Positions 25,080-36,000 of a stretch of DNA of 56,013 nucleotides are shown here, in pieces. The notes under the pieces are model-generated. The model saw nothing but the letters and a program-made list of their open reading frames with translations, was not told the DNA's origin and searched no databases. Position 1 is the first letter of the stretch. Every line of letters starts with the position of its first letter. The DNA is from Burkholderiales bacterium (lineage in GTDB: Bacteria > Pseudomonadota > Gammaproteobacteria > Burkholderiales > Burkholderiaceae_C), in contig JACPVA010000173.1 of assembly GCA_016191995.1 (NCBI GenBank), forward strand, positions 1 through 56,013. The letters run 5' to 3'. The translations under genes were made by a program, and so were the position numbers.

Positions 25080-25391
25080 TCAGCGCGTGCGCGTCATCAC
25101 CGTCACCACCACCACGTCGGGGTTGGCCTCGTCCAGCGCCGCCACCACTGCCACGTTGCGGCTGGGGCCGAAGTGCTCCATGCGGCACTTCAGGTGCCCG
25201 GTCTTGCGGTCCACCTGTGGCGGCCGCTGGATCACGCCGTGGCGCAGACACTCGATCACTTCCAGGTCCGAAATCCCCCGCTCGCGCATGCGATCGCGGG
25301 CGTGTTCGGTGATGAAGACCTTGCCCGAGTCGGCTGCCAGCGCCCGCACATGGCGCTGCAGGGCGGTGTTGGACAGCTCGTCGAGTCGCAT
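25080..25391 (-). CDS. DUF4258 protein, probable RelE/BrnT-like toxin
   Basis: 103 residues from the ATG at 25391. The core FITEHARDRMRERGISDLEV, VIQRPPQVD and GHLKCRMEHFGPSRNVAVV is the DUF4258 pattern, which is small, beta-rich and often paired with an XRE protein. The His and Arg residues of the first motif are the usual candidates for RNase-like activity. An AT-rich patch (25401-25412, minus-strand GTAAATTTTATG) just upstream is a possible promoter or operator. Toxin function is inferred from gene pairing. Confidence 0.7.
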   Translation of the reverse strand: MRLDELSNTALQRHVRALAADSGKVFITEHARDRMRERGISDLEVIECLRHGVIQRPPQVDRKTGHLKCRMEHFGPSRNVAVVAALDEANPDVVVVTVMTRTR

Positions 25392-25477
25392 GGTAGCACC
25401 CATAAAATTTACGGATCGTGGCAAGGGTCACGAGCGGCCAGGGCGCCCTTGCCGCAGGCTGACAGCTCCACCGCGGC

Positions 25478-26218
25478 TCATTCATCATGCTTGGGCTCGG
25501 CGCCGGATTCCCATCGGCACCAACCCAGTGCGGCTTCGATCTCCGCCCAGCCTCTGGCCAGGATCGCGTTTTCGGCGCGGTTGACGGCTCGCTCGCGCAG
25601 TTGACGCAGCGGCCGCCACCACCCGTCGTGCTCGCGGTAGAAGACCCGCTGGAAGACATTGCCCGTATGCGAGATTCGATGGGTCTCGAACTTCTCCGAC
25701 AGTCGAGTGAACGCGTGGTTCAGGCTGCTTGCGGGAGCCAGCCCGTACTCCTTCGGAAAGCTGACAGGCGGGCTGTTGAGCTCGCAGTCCCAAAGGCCGG
25801 TGACGGTCAACCACAGGCCGCCGGCCGTCGCATCAGGCTCGGGTCCGTCGGAGAACAGTTCAGCCGGCTCCGCCAGCGTGACCATCGCAAACCGCGTTGA
25901 CGCCGACGGCAGATGACGGCTGGCGACCGGGAACGGGCCGTCCAATCGGTCGAGTGTCGGAGTCCAAAGCATCTGTTCGAACTCCCGCGAACGCGGCGTC
26001 AGTGCCACCGCCAGCCCCGTCCCCACCGGCAGGAAAGGCACCACCACCTCCTGTGTCACGCGCAACAGGAAGTCGGTGTCGGATATCTGCGATGCATCGA
26101 TGACGAGTTCAGCCTCGGCACCCGCGCGGACCGGGACAGCGCCGCCCAGTGCGAACTCCCAGTGCCCATCGACCCAGCGCACCGGCAGCCTCAGCCGCGA
26201 AGGGATCTTCCTGGTCAC
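25478..26218 (-). CDS. Unrecognised fourth component of the defence operon
   Basis: 246 residues from a GTG at 26218 that overlaps the methyltransferase stop (GTGA), so translation is coupled. I recognise no family. The protein has an N-terminal beta-rich half (RLRLPVRWVDGHWEFALGG, ELVIDASQISDTDFLLRVTQ) and a C-terminal half with charged helices and many Trp residues (YREHDGWWRPLRQLRERA). No nuclease, helicase or membrane motif is visible. Overlap with the methyltransferase gene argues that it is a dedicated partner, perhaps a specificity or regulatory subunit. Confidence 0.7.
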   Translation of the reverse strand: MTRKIPSRLRLPVRWVDGHWEFALGGAVPVRAGAEAELVIDASQISDTDFLLRVTQEVVVPFLPVGTGLAVALTPRSREFEQMLWTPTLDRLDGPFPVASRHLPSASTRFAMVTLAEPAELFSDGPEPDATAGGLWLTVTGLWDCELNSPPVSFPKEYGLAPASSLNHAFTRLSEKFETHRISHTGNVFQRVFYREHDGWWRPLRQLRERAVNRAENAILARGWAEIEAALGWCRWESGAEPKHDE

Positions 26219-29200
26219 GGCGCGCCCGCCTGCATCCGGTCCCAGGCCTCCAGCACCAGGCGCCGGGTGCGGTACTCGCCGTACAGGCGCAGCTCCTTGT
26301 CCTTGAGCACGCGGAAGGTCTCGCTGGGGTAGTCGGCGCCCATCACGTCGGCGGGGTCGAGGATGTAGCGCAGTTCGTCGCGGGTCAGGCCGTAGAGGCG
26401 GGCGTAGATCGCGTCGAGCTCGGCGCGCAATAGCGCGCGGCGCTCGGGGTTCCAGCGCCAGGGCTTGCCGCGGTCGGGCCCGGTGCGCGGATCCCACGCT
26501 GGGTTCTCAGAGACCACGTCGGCGTAGAGCGGCTGCAGGTCGTGGGCGGAGTAGGTGAGTTCGAGGACGCGGGGGACGATCAGTTCGAGCGAACCAAGTG
26601 TGTAAGCCCCTGGCGGAAGTACTGCGAGCTGCTTCGCAAGGAAGAAGTTCAGATGTGTGCCACCGACTTTGTGTCGGGCATGGTAGTCCAGCACGATTGA
26701 CGAGAGCGAAGCACAGAGTGCGACGATGCGTGTTGGCGCCTGGTTGCTAAAGACGAGAGGGAACTGATTCCCAACGCCAGCCTTGGGAATGAAATGGCTG
26801 ATTACTGTTCGTTCGTTCGTCGCGTTGGTTATGTCCCGAAAGCCGAGCAACCATCCGCGCGTCCAGTCCCTTTCAGCCAGTCGAGCATCGACTTCGCGGC
26901 GCTCCACCCAGTAGCGGGGCTGCACTGTTCGAGCGACATCCTGCTTCTCAGCATCGGTCAAGTCGCGCGACTCATCGCCGTCGCCCACATACGTTGCCCA
27001 GCGGTGGTCGAATTGGTGGACCATCTTTGCCTCGTACAGCGGCACCGGGTCGACCAGTTCTTTGCGGTGTCGAGCGTCGCGGAACATGCCACTGTCGGTC
27101 GTCATGTTGAACAGACCTTGTCGAAAGGCTATTCCCCAAGGATTCCCGCCAGACTTAGCTTCATCCCAGAGTACCGGCACGCGCTGATAGATGTTTTTGG
27201 TGATCTCGGCATCTCGTTCGCCGCGGAAGATGGGGCAAGTCCGCGTGTTTGGGTTCAGCCGCGCGATGTCGGAGGCGCTGAGTGTGAATCGTCGGCGCCG
27301 ATCTCGAAGTTGGTCTGCAGCGAGGATGTAGTGCGCAAACTCACTGTGTCCGGACGTGGCGCCCAGTGTGAGCAGGCAGAACGGAGTGTCCGGATGCACT
27401 GCAGGAAAGATGCGAAGCGCGTTGTCGAAGCCCAGCAAGCTGACTAGCCGCTGCTTGTCCACAATTTCTTGGAAGTACGCTTTCGTGGAGTCGTCCGTGG
27501 CGATGCCGCTGGGCAAGACAAGTCCGGCTCGGCCTTGCGGATGCAGTACGTTCAGCGTTGTCTCGGCGAACAGGGGGTAAGTATTGAGCTTTCCGACTGC
27601 AGTAAGCGGGTAGCGGCGGCTGCCGCGAAAGAACGAGTTCTGTGCTTCGATGTCACGCACGGACGACTGAAACTCCTCCCACAGACGGGGCTCATCCTGC
27701 TGCAGTCGCGCAATGCCTCGCTTGCGCGAGTCACCGGCCATTGAGGCGATCTCAGGGTGCCGGCTCGAGAAGAACTCCACATCGTTGAACTGGGACTGGT
27801 CCCACGGCGGGTTGCCCAGCACGATGGTGAAGCCGCCGCGGGCAAAGACATGCGCAAAGCCCAGGCGCCAGTGCAGCAGCGGGGTGTTCACGGCCAGCCG
27901 CTGCGCCGCTTCGCGCTTGAGCGGCGCCACCGGCTGCCCCAGCAGCGCATTCATCATGTCCTGCGTGGTCGGCACCGCCGTGCCGGTCTCGGTGCCGTGC
28001 TTGGGCAGCAGAAAGGCGGCGCAGTACAGGTGCATCGCCAGCGTCAGCCCATCGTCGCCGGCACCCGCCTGCAGCGCCGCATAGGCCTGGCGCTTGGCTG
28101 CTATGTCGGCCAGCGTGGCGTCGGGCAGCGCGTCCAGCTGCTGCAGCGGCGCGGCGGTGGCGGTGAGCTCCATCGCCTGCAGGCTGTGGCTGAAGCTGGC
28201 CGCGGCGCGCATCTTCAGCAGGCCCTCGCGCTCCTTCTTGTTGCGGCGCTTCAGGTCGCGGCACAGCGCGGCGCTGTCACCGGTGAGCTCCTTGTAGGCC
28301 TCGTCGGGCACGCCGTCGAGCAGGGTCTTGGGGTCCATCACGCCCAGCAGCGCATTGCCCAGGCGGAAGTGGTGGTCGATGAAACCCAGCGGGGCGTCGG
28401 GCGTGTAGGCCTCCAGCCACAGCGCCATGCGCGCCAGCTCCAGCGCCATCGGGTTCATGTCCACGCCGTACAGGCAATGTGTGACCACGTCGCGCAGCGC
28501 GTGGCGGTAGTCGTCGGGCGTGGGCTGGCCGGCGTGGCCGAGCAGGGCGTCGCGCATCTGGGCGCGCACGCGGGCCAGGTGGCCGGCGATGCGCCGCGCG
28601 GCGGCCAGCAGGAAGTGGCCGCTGCCGCAGGCCGGGTCGATGACGCTGATGGCCAGCAGCGCCTGCACGGCGCCCTCGCCGCTGGGGTGGGCGGCCAGGA
28701 TGGCGGCGATCACCGGCTCCAGCGTGGAGTCGAGCTGCTCCTGCACCAGCGGGTCGGCGGTGTAGTAGCTGCCGGTGGTCTTGCGCGCGTTGCCTCGCGT
28801 GGCGGCGCCGGTCTGGAAGCTGAACTGGCGGTGGCCGTGGCTGAGCTGGGGCACCAGCTCCAGCAGGCTTTCGTAGATGCTGCCCAGTTCCTCGGGCCCC
28901 ATGTCGCGCCAGTTGACGCGGGTGAGCGGGCCGTTGGCGCCGTCGCGCAGCCAGGCCAGGTGGAACAGGGCCAGCAGCAGGTGGCGGTTCTCCAGCCGGC
29001 AGGCGTCGAGCGTGGGGCACTGCGTGGTGTCGAACAGGCCACCCAGCGGCGGCAGGGCCAGCAGCGATTCACCGATGGCCAGGCCCTGCCAGACCTGCTT
29101 GAGGGCCTGCCACAGGTCGCCATGCCGGTCGTGCGCGCTGCGGCGCAAGGCGCGCTCGCGCAGGCGGCGCAAGCCGTAGCCCTCGGCGTACAGCGCCACG

Positions 29201-30171
29201 GCGGCGGGGTCGGCATCGCTGCGGTGAAGGATGTCGCGCTCTTCCACCGTCAACAGGAAGATCTGGCGGTAGACCAGGCGCAACAGCTCGCGCAGGTAGT
29301 CCTGCGGCGTCAGGCGGCCGCTGGCTAGTGCCTCGCGCAGGGCGGTGTTGGCCGGGTGGCCGACAAAGCCCTGGCCCAGCACCAGCAGCGCATGCTCGAC
29401 GCCGACGCGGAGGGTCTCGCGCGCACGGGTGCCTTGTTCGCGGCAGGCGTTGCGCCACTGTTCCAGCGCGCAGTCGCTGGATGCCGCGCCTTCGGCGCCG
29501 AAGCGCGTGGCGTGCAGCAGCAGCCACAGCACCGAGAAGTCGGCGTAGCGCTCCTCGGCGAACAGGCGCTCCAGGTCCACTTCCAACCAGGCCGGGCGCG
29601 TGAGGCTGGCGTTGTCGCGGGCGATGCGCAGTTGCAGGCCGTTGGTGGCCAGGCCCCACAGGGCATCGGGCAGCGCGTTCAGGCTTTCCTGCAGCAGACC
29701 GAAGGCACTGCGGCGGCGGATGCGCTCGCCCGAGTTGTCGCCCAGGCGGTCATGGGCGGTGTCCAGCGGCTTGGCTTCGTCGTGCGGCGAGACGACGACG
29801 GGCACGCGCGCGCCCATGGCGCTGTACGGCACCGGGTAGTGGCGCTCGGCCACCACCGTGGGCGCGGTGTGCGGGGTGAGTTGGAAGGCGAAGCACTGGC
29901 GCAGCAGCTCGGTGGCCCAGCGTTGGGTGATGCCCCAGGCGTCGTGCCCCGGCTGCTGGCGCGCCTGGTCGAACTGGCGCCACAAGGCCTGCGCGGACCG
30001 CCAGGCCAGGCCGATCTCTTCGCGCACGTTGAAGCCGGCGCGCACGCGGTAGTCCGCGTCGTTCTGCAGGGGGGCTTGCTGGGCGGCCACCTTGGCCAGC
30101 CATTCGGCGGTGAACAGGCCTCCCTCGATGGCGAGGGTGTCGCTGTGCAGCGTGGGGGTGGCTTGCGGCAT
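26215..30171 (-). CDS. Large N6-adenine DNA methyltransferase (DrmMI/Eco57I/PglX-like)
   Basis: 1318 residues. The AdoMet-binding motif I, VIDPACGSGHFLLAAARRIA, is near residue 510. The catalytic motif IV, VLGNPPWDQSQFND, is near 785, about 270 residues later. The N-terminal 450 residues are helical with no clear nuclease motif. The part after motif IV (about 800-1200) is the expected target-recognition region and has visibly lower GC than the rest, as if exchanged. Large methyltransferases of this kind mark host DNA in DISARM and BREX or act as type IIG enzymes. The gene begins four bases after the SNF2 helicase stop and overlaps the next gene, so it is in one operon with both helicases. Confidence 0.88.
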   Translation of the reverse strand: MPQATPTLHSDTLAIEGGLFTAEWLAKVAAQQAPLQNDADYRVRAGFNVREEIGLAWRSAQALWRQFDQARQQPGHDAWGITQRWATELLRQCFAFQLTPHTAPTVVAERHYPVPYSAMGARVPVVVSPHDEAKPLDTAHDRLGDNSGERIRRRSAFGLLQESLNALPDALWGLATNGLQLRIARDNASLTRPAWLEVDLERLFAEERYADFSVLWLLLHATRFGAEGAASSDCALEQWRNACREQGTRARETLRVGVEHALLVLGQGFVGHPANTALREALASGRLTPQDYLRELLRLVYRQIFLLTVEERDILHRSDADPAAVALYAEGYGLRRLRERALRRSAHDRHGDLWQALKQVWQGLAIGESLLALPPLGGLFDTTQCPTLDACRLENRHLLLALFHLAWLRDGANGPLTRVNWRDMGPEELGSIYESLLELVPQLSHGHRQFSFQTGAATRGNARKTTGSYYTADPLVQEQLDSTLEPVIAAILAAHPSGEGAVQALLAISVIDPACGSGHFLLAAARRIAGHLARVRAQMRDALLGHAGQPTPDDYRHALRDVVTHCLYGVDMNPMALELARMALWLEAYTPDAPLGFIDHHFRLGNALLGVMDPKTLLDGVPDEAYKELTGDSAALCRDLKRRNKKEREGLLKMRAAASFSHSLQAMELTATAAPLQQLDALPDATLADIAAKRQAYAALQAGAGDDGLTLAMHLYCAAFLLPKHGTETGTAVPTTQDMMNALLGQPVAPLKREAAQRLAVNTPLLHWRLGFAHVFARGGFTIVLGNPPWDQSQFNDVEFFSSRHPEIASMAGDSRKRGIARLQQDEPRLWEEFQSSVRDIEAQNSFFRGSRRYPLTAVGKLNTYPLFAETTLNVLHPQGRAGLVLPSGIATDDSTKAYFQEIVDKQRLVSLLGFDNALRIFPAVHPDTPFCLLTLGATSGHSEFAHYILAADQLRDRRRRFTLSASDIARLNPNTRTCPIFRGERDAEITKNIYQRVPVLWDEAKSGGNPWGIAFRQGLFNMTTDSGMFRDARHRKELVDPVPLYEAKMVHQFDHRWATYVGDGDESRDLTDAEKQDVARTVQPRYWVERREVDARLAERDWTRGWLLGFRDITNATNERTVISHFIPKAGVGNQFPLVFSNQAPTRIVALCASLSSIVLDYHARHKVGGTHLNFFLAKQLAVLPPGAYTLGSLELIVPRVLELTYSAHDLQPLYADVVSENPAWDPRTGPDRGKPWRWNPERRALLRAELDAIYARLYGLTRDELRYILDPADVMGADYPSETFRVLKDKELRLYGEYRTRRLVLEAWDRMQAGAP

Positions 30172-30175
30172 GGGC

Positions 30176-33040
30176 TCAGGCGTCCAGCGGCGGCATCAGC
30201 ACGAAGACGCCGATCACGTCCACCGGCAGCAGCGGTGTCACCTCGTAGCGGCCGCGCGAGCGGGCGGCTTCGCGCACGCGGCGGTGGTCGGCCAGCAAAT
30301 CGTCGGCACGGCTGCGGGCGAAGGCTTCGAGCGCCGCCTGCCATTGCGGCCATTGCGCGAGCGCGGCGGCCACGCGCGATTCGCGGGCGCGGTCGCCCAG
30401 GGTCTCGGCCGGCGGCGCGGTGAGCCAGCCCAGCGGCTCGTCGCCGGTGCTGATCTCGAAGCGGCGGCCGCCGTCGGCGGAGCGCAGCGCCACAGCGGCG
30501 GCCTCTTCCACCAGCAAGGTGTCGCCGCCGCGGGCGTCTGCGCTGCTGATCTGGTGGCGCAGCCGCAGCAGCAGCACCGTGGTCTGCACGGTGACGGCGG
30601 GGCTGACCCAGCAGCCCGTGCGGCCCAGTGTGGCGGCGTCGGCGCCGGCGGCCTCAATCTCCAGGCCGGCCTCGGCCAGCGCGCGTTCCAGCAGGCCCTC
30701 GGCGAGGGTGCTGATCAGCGGGTGGCTGCGGTGCATGAAGCGCGTGCCCAGGGCGGGCGGCACGCTGAAGCTCAGGCCCACGGTGCCCTGCAGTCCCTCG
30801 GCGAGCAGGCGCTCGCGCAGATCTTCGGGCAGCGCCGCCAGGGGTGCCCGCCAGCCGCTGCCGGGCTTGGCGCCGCGCGGCTCCAGTGACGAGCCCAGGC
30901 GAACCAGGGCACGGCGGGCGAAGCGCTGCACGTCATCGGCATTGCCCAGTGCGGCCTGCATCTTTTGCCACTCGGGCACTACTTCGGCGGGCTTGATGCG
31001 GTTCTGTGCGAAGACGGCGCGGTTGCGCTTGGCGCGCTCGGCCATGTCGGCCCAGGCCACTTCCAGGCGCTGCACCGCCGGCAGGTCGTCGAAGAAGTCG
31101 AAGCTGGCTTGCTGTTGCTGCTGTCTGCGGCGTGAACCCAGCACCGCGTGCATCAGCGCCTGCGTCAGCGAATGGTCATCGTCGGGCAGCGGCACGGGCA
31201 CACCCAGCTCGTCGCGGATCTTCTTGGCCTTGCGCAGGATGACGCGCAGCACCACCGCGTCCACCGGGTTGTTGCGGCCGTACATGAGCGTGGCGCGCAC
31301 GACGGGCCGCTCTTGGCCGAAGCGGTCGACGCGGCCCTCGCGCTGTTCGTGGCGGGTGGGGTTCCAGCTCAGGTCGTAGTGCACCACCGCGCTGAAGTGC
31401 TCCTGCAGGTTGATGCCTTCGGACATGCAGTCGGTGGCGACGAGCAGCGGGCGGTCGGCCTGGCCCAGCTCGGCCACCCGGGCTTTGCGCTCGTCAGGGG
31501 TCAGCTCGCCTGTCACGACACCCAGCGTGACGCCGGGGAAGCGGCCGCGGAGTTGCTCGTGGAGGTAATGCGCGGTGGCGATGTAGCGGCAGAAGACCAC
31601 AGGCGCGAAACCCGGTTTCAACAGGTCGTTCTCGAGATGCGCGCGCAGGGCAGCCAGCTTGGGGTCGTCGCCCTCGCCCGTCAGGCGTTGAGCCTGGGCG
31701 ATCAAGTCTTGCAGAGCCGGGTCGGCGTTGTCGGCGGGCAGTTCTGCGTCGTCGTCAACCAGCGCGTCTTCAGCGCCGTCGAAGACGCGGGCACGCAGGG
31801 CGTCTTCGTCGGCCTCGGTCGCCTGGGTGGACATGCGCGTGCGCAGCGACTGCAAAGCGGCCGCCGGGCTGCTGGCTGCACTGCGCATCAGGGCCAGCGT
31901 GCCCCAGAAGTTGAGCCGCTGCCGGCGCTGGTCGGTGCCAGCACGCTCGACCACCTCGGAACAGTAGTCCAGCACGGCGTCGAAGAACTGCGCCCAGCCG
32001 CCACTCAGCGTGTACGGCAGGTCGGCGGTCTCGCGGCGGGGGAAGATGCCGCTGTCGTGCCACTCCTGGATGTCCTGCCGTCGGCGCTGCACGAAGTGGC
32101 GTGCCAGGCGGTTGCGGAGTTCGTCACGCGCGCCGCCGAACACGGTGGCGAGTTGCAGGAAGTCCGGGTGCAGCAGACCGAGCAGGTTGTGAAAGCTGGC
32201 CTCGTCGCCCGAGTGCGGCGTGGCGGTCAGAAAGAGCATGTGGCGGGTGGCGTCGGCGGCCAGCAGGCGCAGCAGGTCGTGGCGCTGGTGGCGGCCGCCG
32301 TCGTTGCCGGCGCAGGTGTGGGCTTCGTCCACGATCACGAGCTCCGGGCAGCGCGTGGCGAAATCGCCGCGGCGCCGGTCGCTCTTGATGAAGTCCAGGC
32401 TGACGACGGTGTGCGGGTGGACGGTGAAGATGTTGTCGGTGACGGGCAGGCCGCGCTCCAGGCGGGACGCGCTGGCGGCGGTGACGGCCACGGCCTTGAT
32501 GTGGAAACGTTCGTCCAGCTCCTGCACCCACTGCTCCACCAGATGCGGCGGCACCAGCACTGCGAAGCGCTTGATCTCTCCCCGATCGAGCAGCTCGCGG
32601 GCGATCATGCCGGCTTCGATGGTCTTGCCGATGCCCACGTCGTCGGCGATGAGCAGGCGCACCACCTCTTGCTTGAGCGCCATCAACAGCGGCACCAGCT
32701 GATACGCCCGCGGCTGGAAGGCCAGGTGACCGAAGCTGCGGAATGGCCCGGCGCCACGGCGCAGCGACATCAGCAGCGCATCGCGCAGCAGCAGGGCGTC
32801 TTCGTGGCTGGCGGCTTGCGCGACCGTCGGCGGCGGGAAGTTGGCGGGCGTGACGGGCTCGTAGGCGGCTTCGAGCGCTGGGGAAACCACGGCGAGATCC
32901 GACTCGCTGCCTGAGAGCGGCCGCAGGCGCAGCAGGTCAAGGCTGCTGCCCGGCAGGACGATCCACTCGCGGCCGCGGGCGCGAACCAGGGCGCCGGGCG
33001 GGAAGCGCGAGGCCTCGGGGTCGGGCAGTACCGCACTCAT
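30176..33040 (-). CDS. SNF2-family helicase (DrmD-like)
   Basis: 954 residues. The SNF2 motifs are Walker [15 protein letters not shown] (131-144), [11 protein letters not shown], the Walker B box [11 protein letters not shown] (DEAH 238-241) and [11 protein letters not shown]. The second RecA lobe has [14 protein letters not shown] and [12 protein letters not shown] (about 545-580). The combination of ADDVGIGKT, the RELLDRG segment and PPHLVEQW is the one I associate with DrmD of class 1 DISARM. The protein is predicted to translocate on double-stranded DNA. It lies 12 bases after the DUF1998 helicase gene and four before the methyltransferase gene. Confidence 0.88.
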   Translation of the reverse strand: MSAVLPDPEASRFPPGALVRARGREWIVLPGSSLDLLRLRPLSGSESDLAVVSPALEAAYEPVTPANFPPPTVAQAASHEDALLLRDALLMSLRRGAGPFRSFGHLAFQPRAYQLVPLLMALKQEVVRLLIADDVGIGKTIEAGMIARELLDRGEIKRFAVLVPPHLVEQWVQELDERFHIKAVAVTAASASRLERGLPVTDNIFTVHPHTVVSLDFIKSDRRRGDFATRCPELVIVDEAHTCAGNDGGRHQRHDLLRLLAADATRHMLFLTATPHSGDEASFHNLLGLLHPDFLQLATVFGGARDELRNRLARHFVQRRRQDIQEWHDSGIFPRRETADLPYTLSGGWAQFFDAVLDYCSEVVERAGTDQRRQRLNFWGTLALMRSAASSPAAALQSLRTRMSTQATEADEDALRARVFDGAEDALVDDDAELPADNADPALQDLIAQAQRLTGEGDDPKLAALRAHLENDLLKPGFAPVVFCRYIATAHYLHEQLRGRFPGVTLGVVTGELTPDERKARVAELGQADRPLLVATDCMSEGINLQEHFSAVVHYDLSWNPTRHEQREGRVDRFGQERPVVRATLMYGRNNPVDAVVLRVILRKAKKIRDELGVPVPLPDDDHSLTQALMHAVLGSRRRQQQQQASFDFFDDLPAVQRLEVAWADMAERAKRNRAVFAQNRIKPAEVVPEWQKMQAALGNADDVQRFARRALVRLGSSLEPRGAKPGSGWRAPLAALPEDLRERLLAEGLQGTVGLSFSVPPALGTRFMHRSHPLISTLAEGLLERALAEAGLEIEAAGADAATLGRTGCWVSPAVTVQTTVLLLRLRHQISSADARGGDTLLVEEAAAVALRSADGGRRFEISTGDEPLGWLTAPPAETLGDRARESRVAAALAQWPQWQAALEAFARSRADDLLADHRRVREAARSRGRYEVTPLLPVDVIGVFVLMPPLDA

Positions 33041-33052
33041 CTGCTGGCGTCC

Positions 33053-36000
33053 TCAGGTCAGGTGCTGCCGCAGTTGCGCGATGGCGGCTTGCTGGCCGGC
33101 TTCGTCATCGGCGGGCCAAGCGACGACCTCGAGGCCGCGGTCTCGAAGGGTGCCCGTGTCAGCGCCAACGCGAACAAGTGCAACTCGCTCGGTGCGCCAC
33201 AGCGACAAGACCTCGACGTTACCGACCAGCACGTTGAAGGCGCTGGGCTCGGGCAGGCCGACACCGGCGGCGTGTAAGCCGCCGGGCGTGGCCGCAGGCC
33301 TGACGGCTGGCCCTTCCCCGGCCGCATTTGACCCCGATGCCAGGGTGGGCGGCGCTAGCTGCGTGCGCACGGCTGCCAGGCGGAGGAGGATCGCCTGGGC
33401 CGCCCTGTCGCGGCGGTCTATCACCGGGTGGTCGGGTTGGTTGTAATACGAAAGCATGCAGCGGTAGCAGCCGGCGACGCACTGGGTGCCATCGACATCG
33501 TGAAGCGCTTCGGCAGTGGGCAGCGGTTCGCCCTGAGCGCCAAGGTCGAAGTGCATCACCTTGAGTGCAGCGCGGGCGACACCGGCGAGGGCATGTTCGT
33601 CATGCACCAGCCTGGTCAGCACGCCAGCGCCGCCTTCGGTGGCTTCGTAGAAGAGCACTCCGTGCCGATTCTTGCGGTCGGGCAGCGGCTCGGCCAGAAG
33701 TTCGGACTCTTCGAGCTGGTAGAGCGACTCGATGCCACGTTTGAGCGCGTATTGCAGCGTAGCGATGGTGGTCTCGCCGGCATCGGGTTGCGCAAGCTGC
33801 AGCAGCAGCGCGTTCTTGCGGTCCATGACCCAGGGCACGATGGGTTGGTTGGGCGTGCGCGTGGGGTCAGGTTCTGCGCCGTCGTCCTCTTCAATCTTCG
33901 CCCAGGCCCCCGTCATGGGGTTGATCATGAAGCCATGTTGAGATGGGTCCGCGCGCCGGCGCAGGCCCTTGTTCAGGCGGCTGATCTCGGCGCCTGGGCC
34001 GTAGCGCAGCGTGGCGATGCTGCCCTGGTCGTCCTCGGCATGCACCACGCGGACGTCGGGCTGGCCGCCGTCTCGGCGTGCCCAGCGGAACACGGTCTGG
34101 AGATCGAAACCCTGGCGCTGGCGCTCTTCGTCATTGACGGTGATGCGCTCGGCTGGCGACGTGCGCACGTTCTCGATGCGGTACAGGTTGAGCACGATGT
34201 CGCCGTTGTCGGTGAGAGGCTCACCGCAGGCGCGGCAATGGCTGCGGCCCTTGTCAGCAGGGTCGGAATGGAAGTGCGCTCCGCCGCAACTGCGGCAGAT
34301 GGTGGCCGTGTCGGTGTTCAGCATGCCGGCGATGGATGCGCCCTCTCCCCGCGTGGAGAGCTGCGCCGCCGTGACGCGGAATGCGCGGCCTTCGTGGTAG
34401 ACGAGACTGCGCGGACCGAATTCAGACAGCGCCAGGAAGCGGGGGCGCTGCAGGTAGGCGCCCTTGGTTCCGCGTTCGCCGCTGCCTGGAATGAAGGCAG
34501 TGAGCGGCAGCCGTGGGAAGTTGTAGCCCGGCAGGAAGGCCTCGGTGGCGAGGTAGCGATAGGTGTAGAAGTCACTGGACAGGCTCTCTGAGCCGCGCTG
34601 CAGAAGGTTGAGCTGGTCGATGGCCTGGGCGTGCAGCACGCGTGCAGCGTCTCGTTCGCGCTGCGGCAGGTTGTGTGTGTCCATGATCCGCCGGGACTGG
34701 TCACGTTGCCGGGCGGCGCTGCGGAAGAGTTCGCGCCAGCGATCGAAGGCCTCGTCGAAGCGCTCCACGGCGCGGTCCACGATGTCGGCGGCAAGGTCGT
34801 CGTTGCCCTTGAACCAAGGGGCGTCTTCCGGATTGAGCTCTTTGGCCAGCAGGCCAAGCACCTGCTGGATTCGCTGCCGGGCGACGGGCGGGATGCCGGC
34901 ATCGGAAAGCGCCACGGTCATACGGCCGTACAGCGGCAGGTCCTTGGCTTCGTCAGGCTCCACAAGCTCGACGATGGCGGCGCTGAGCGGGACATTGGTT
35001 GCCGCCAACCAGACCGCCTGCAGGTGGCTGCGGACCAGTTCTTCGTTCGCCAAATCCAGGGTCGGCGCCCTGACTTCACCGTGCACCATGCCCGGTGCGT
35101 CGGCGAAGAAATACTGATCGTGCGGGCTGCGGGCCGCGCAGTAGGTGAGCACCAGTGCCGGCATGCCGCTGCGCCCGGCCCGGCCACTTCGCTGGGCGTA
35201 GTTGGCCGGAGTGGGCGGCACGTTGCGCAGGTAGACGGTGTTCAGCGCCGAGATGTCGACACCGAGCTCCATGGTGGGCGAGCAGAACAATACGGGCAGC
35301 AGACGATGGCGCTCGCCCAACTCAGCCAGTTGCGGGCCATTGGCGGCCAGGCGTTGCTGGTCTTCGGCTCCGTAGCGGAACCGCATCTCGCGGATCTGCC
35401 GGCGATCCTTGTCGACCTGGGCCGTGTGTTCACGCGCCTCGAAGCTGAAGTAGTGGTTATCCGCAGCGATCGCCTGGGCCAGGTTCTCGTACAGCGAGCG
35501 GTAGAAGGCGTTGTCCATGCCGCCGCGCGCCGCAGCGCCAGTGCCGACGCGAAACTCGACGCAGGCGTTCTTGAGCTGCCAGCCCATCGCACCGCCGAAC
35601 GGCGTTGGCACGGTCGCCACCAGGCCGCCCTTGGCGGCGGCCTTCAGCATGTGACTGAGCAGCCTCTGGTACTCGGCGTGATCGAGCTGGCGCGCTTCAG
35701 GGTTGTTCCAGAGTTCTGGCTTGCGCAACTCGCGGCCGATGCTGGAGAGGCGGCCGGCACGCAGCAGCTTGTCTTCGTCGGCGAGCGAGTTCTCTCGCCG
35801 CGCGGGTGGTGTCTCCATCAAGTAGCGCGCCGAGCGCATCGCCTCCTCGCGACCGAACCCCCAGGGTGGACGCAGCGTGTTGATGGATCGTCCACGCAGC
35901 GCGTCCTGCTCGGCCGCATCAAGGACTTCGGGGTCGAGGGCGAGGCCCTGCCGCATCGCATCCAGCAGCACGCGGTACGCGCGAAGCCGGGCATCAGGTG

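Noticed and set aside
27757..29328. 523-codon open frame antisense to the methyltransferase gene
   Set aside because: Composition is Gln/Val/Arg-biased and lacks any domain; the minus-strand frame carries motifs I and IV of the methyltransferase.
31148..32914. 588-codon open frame antisense to the SNF2 helicase
   Set aside because: A shadow frame with no domain; all helicase motifs are on the other strand.
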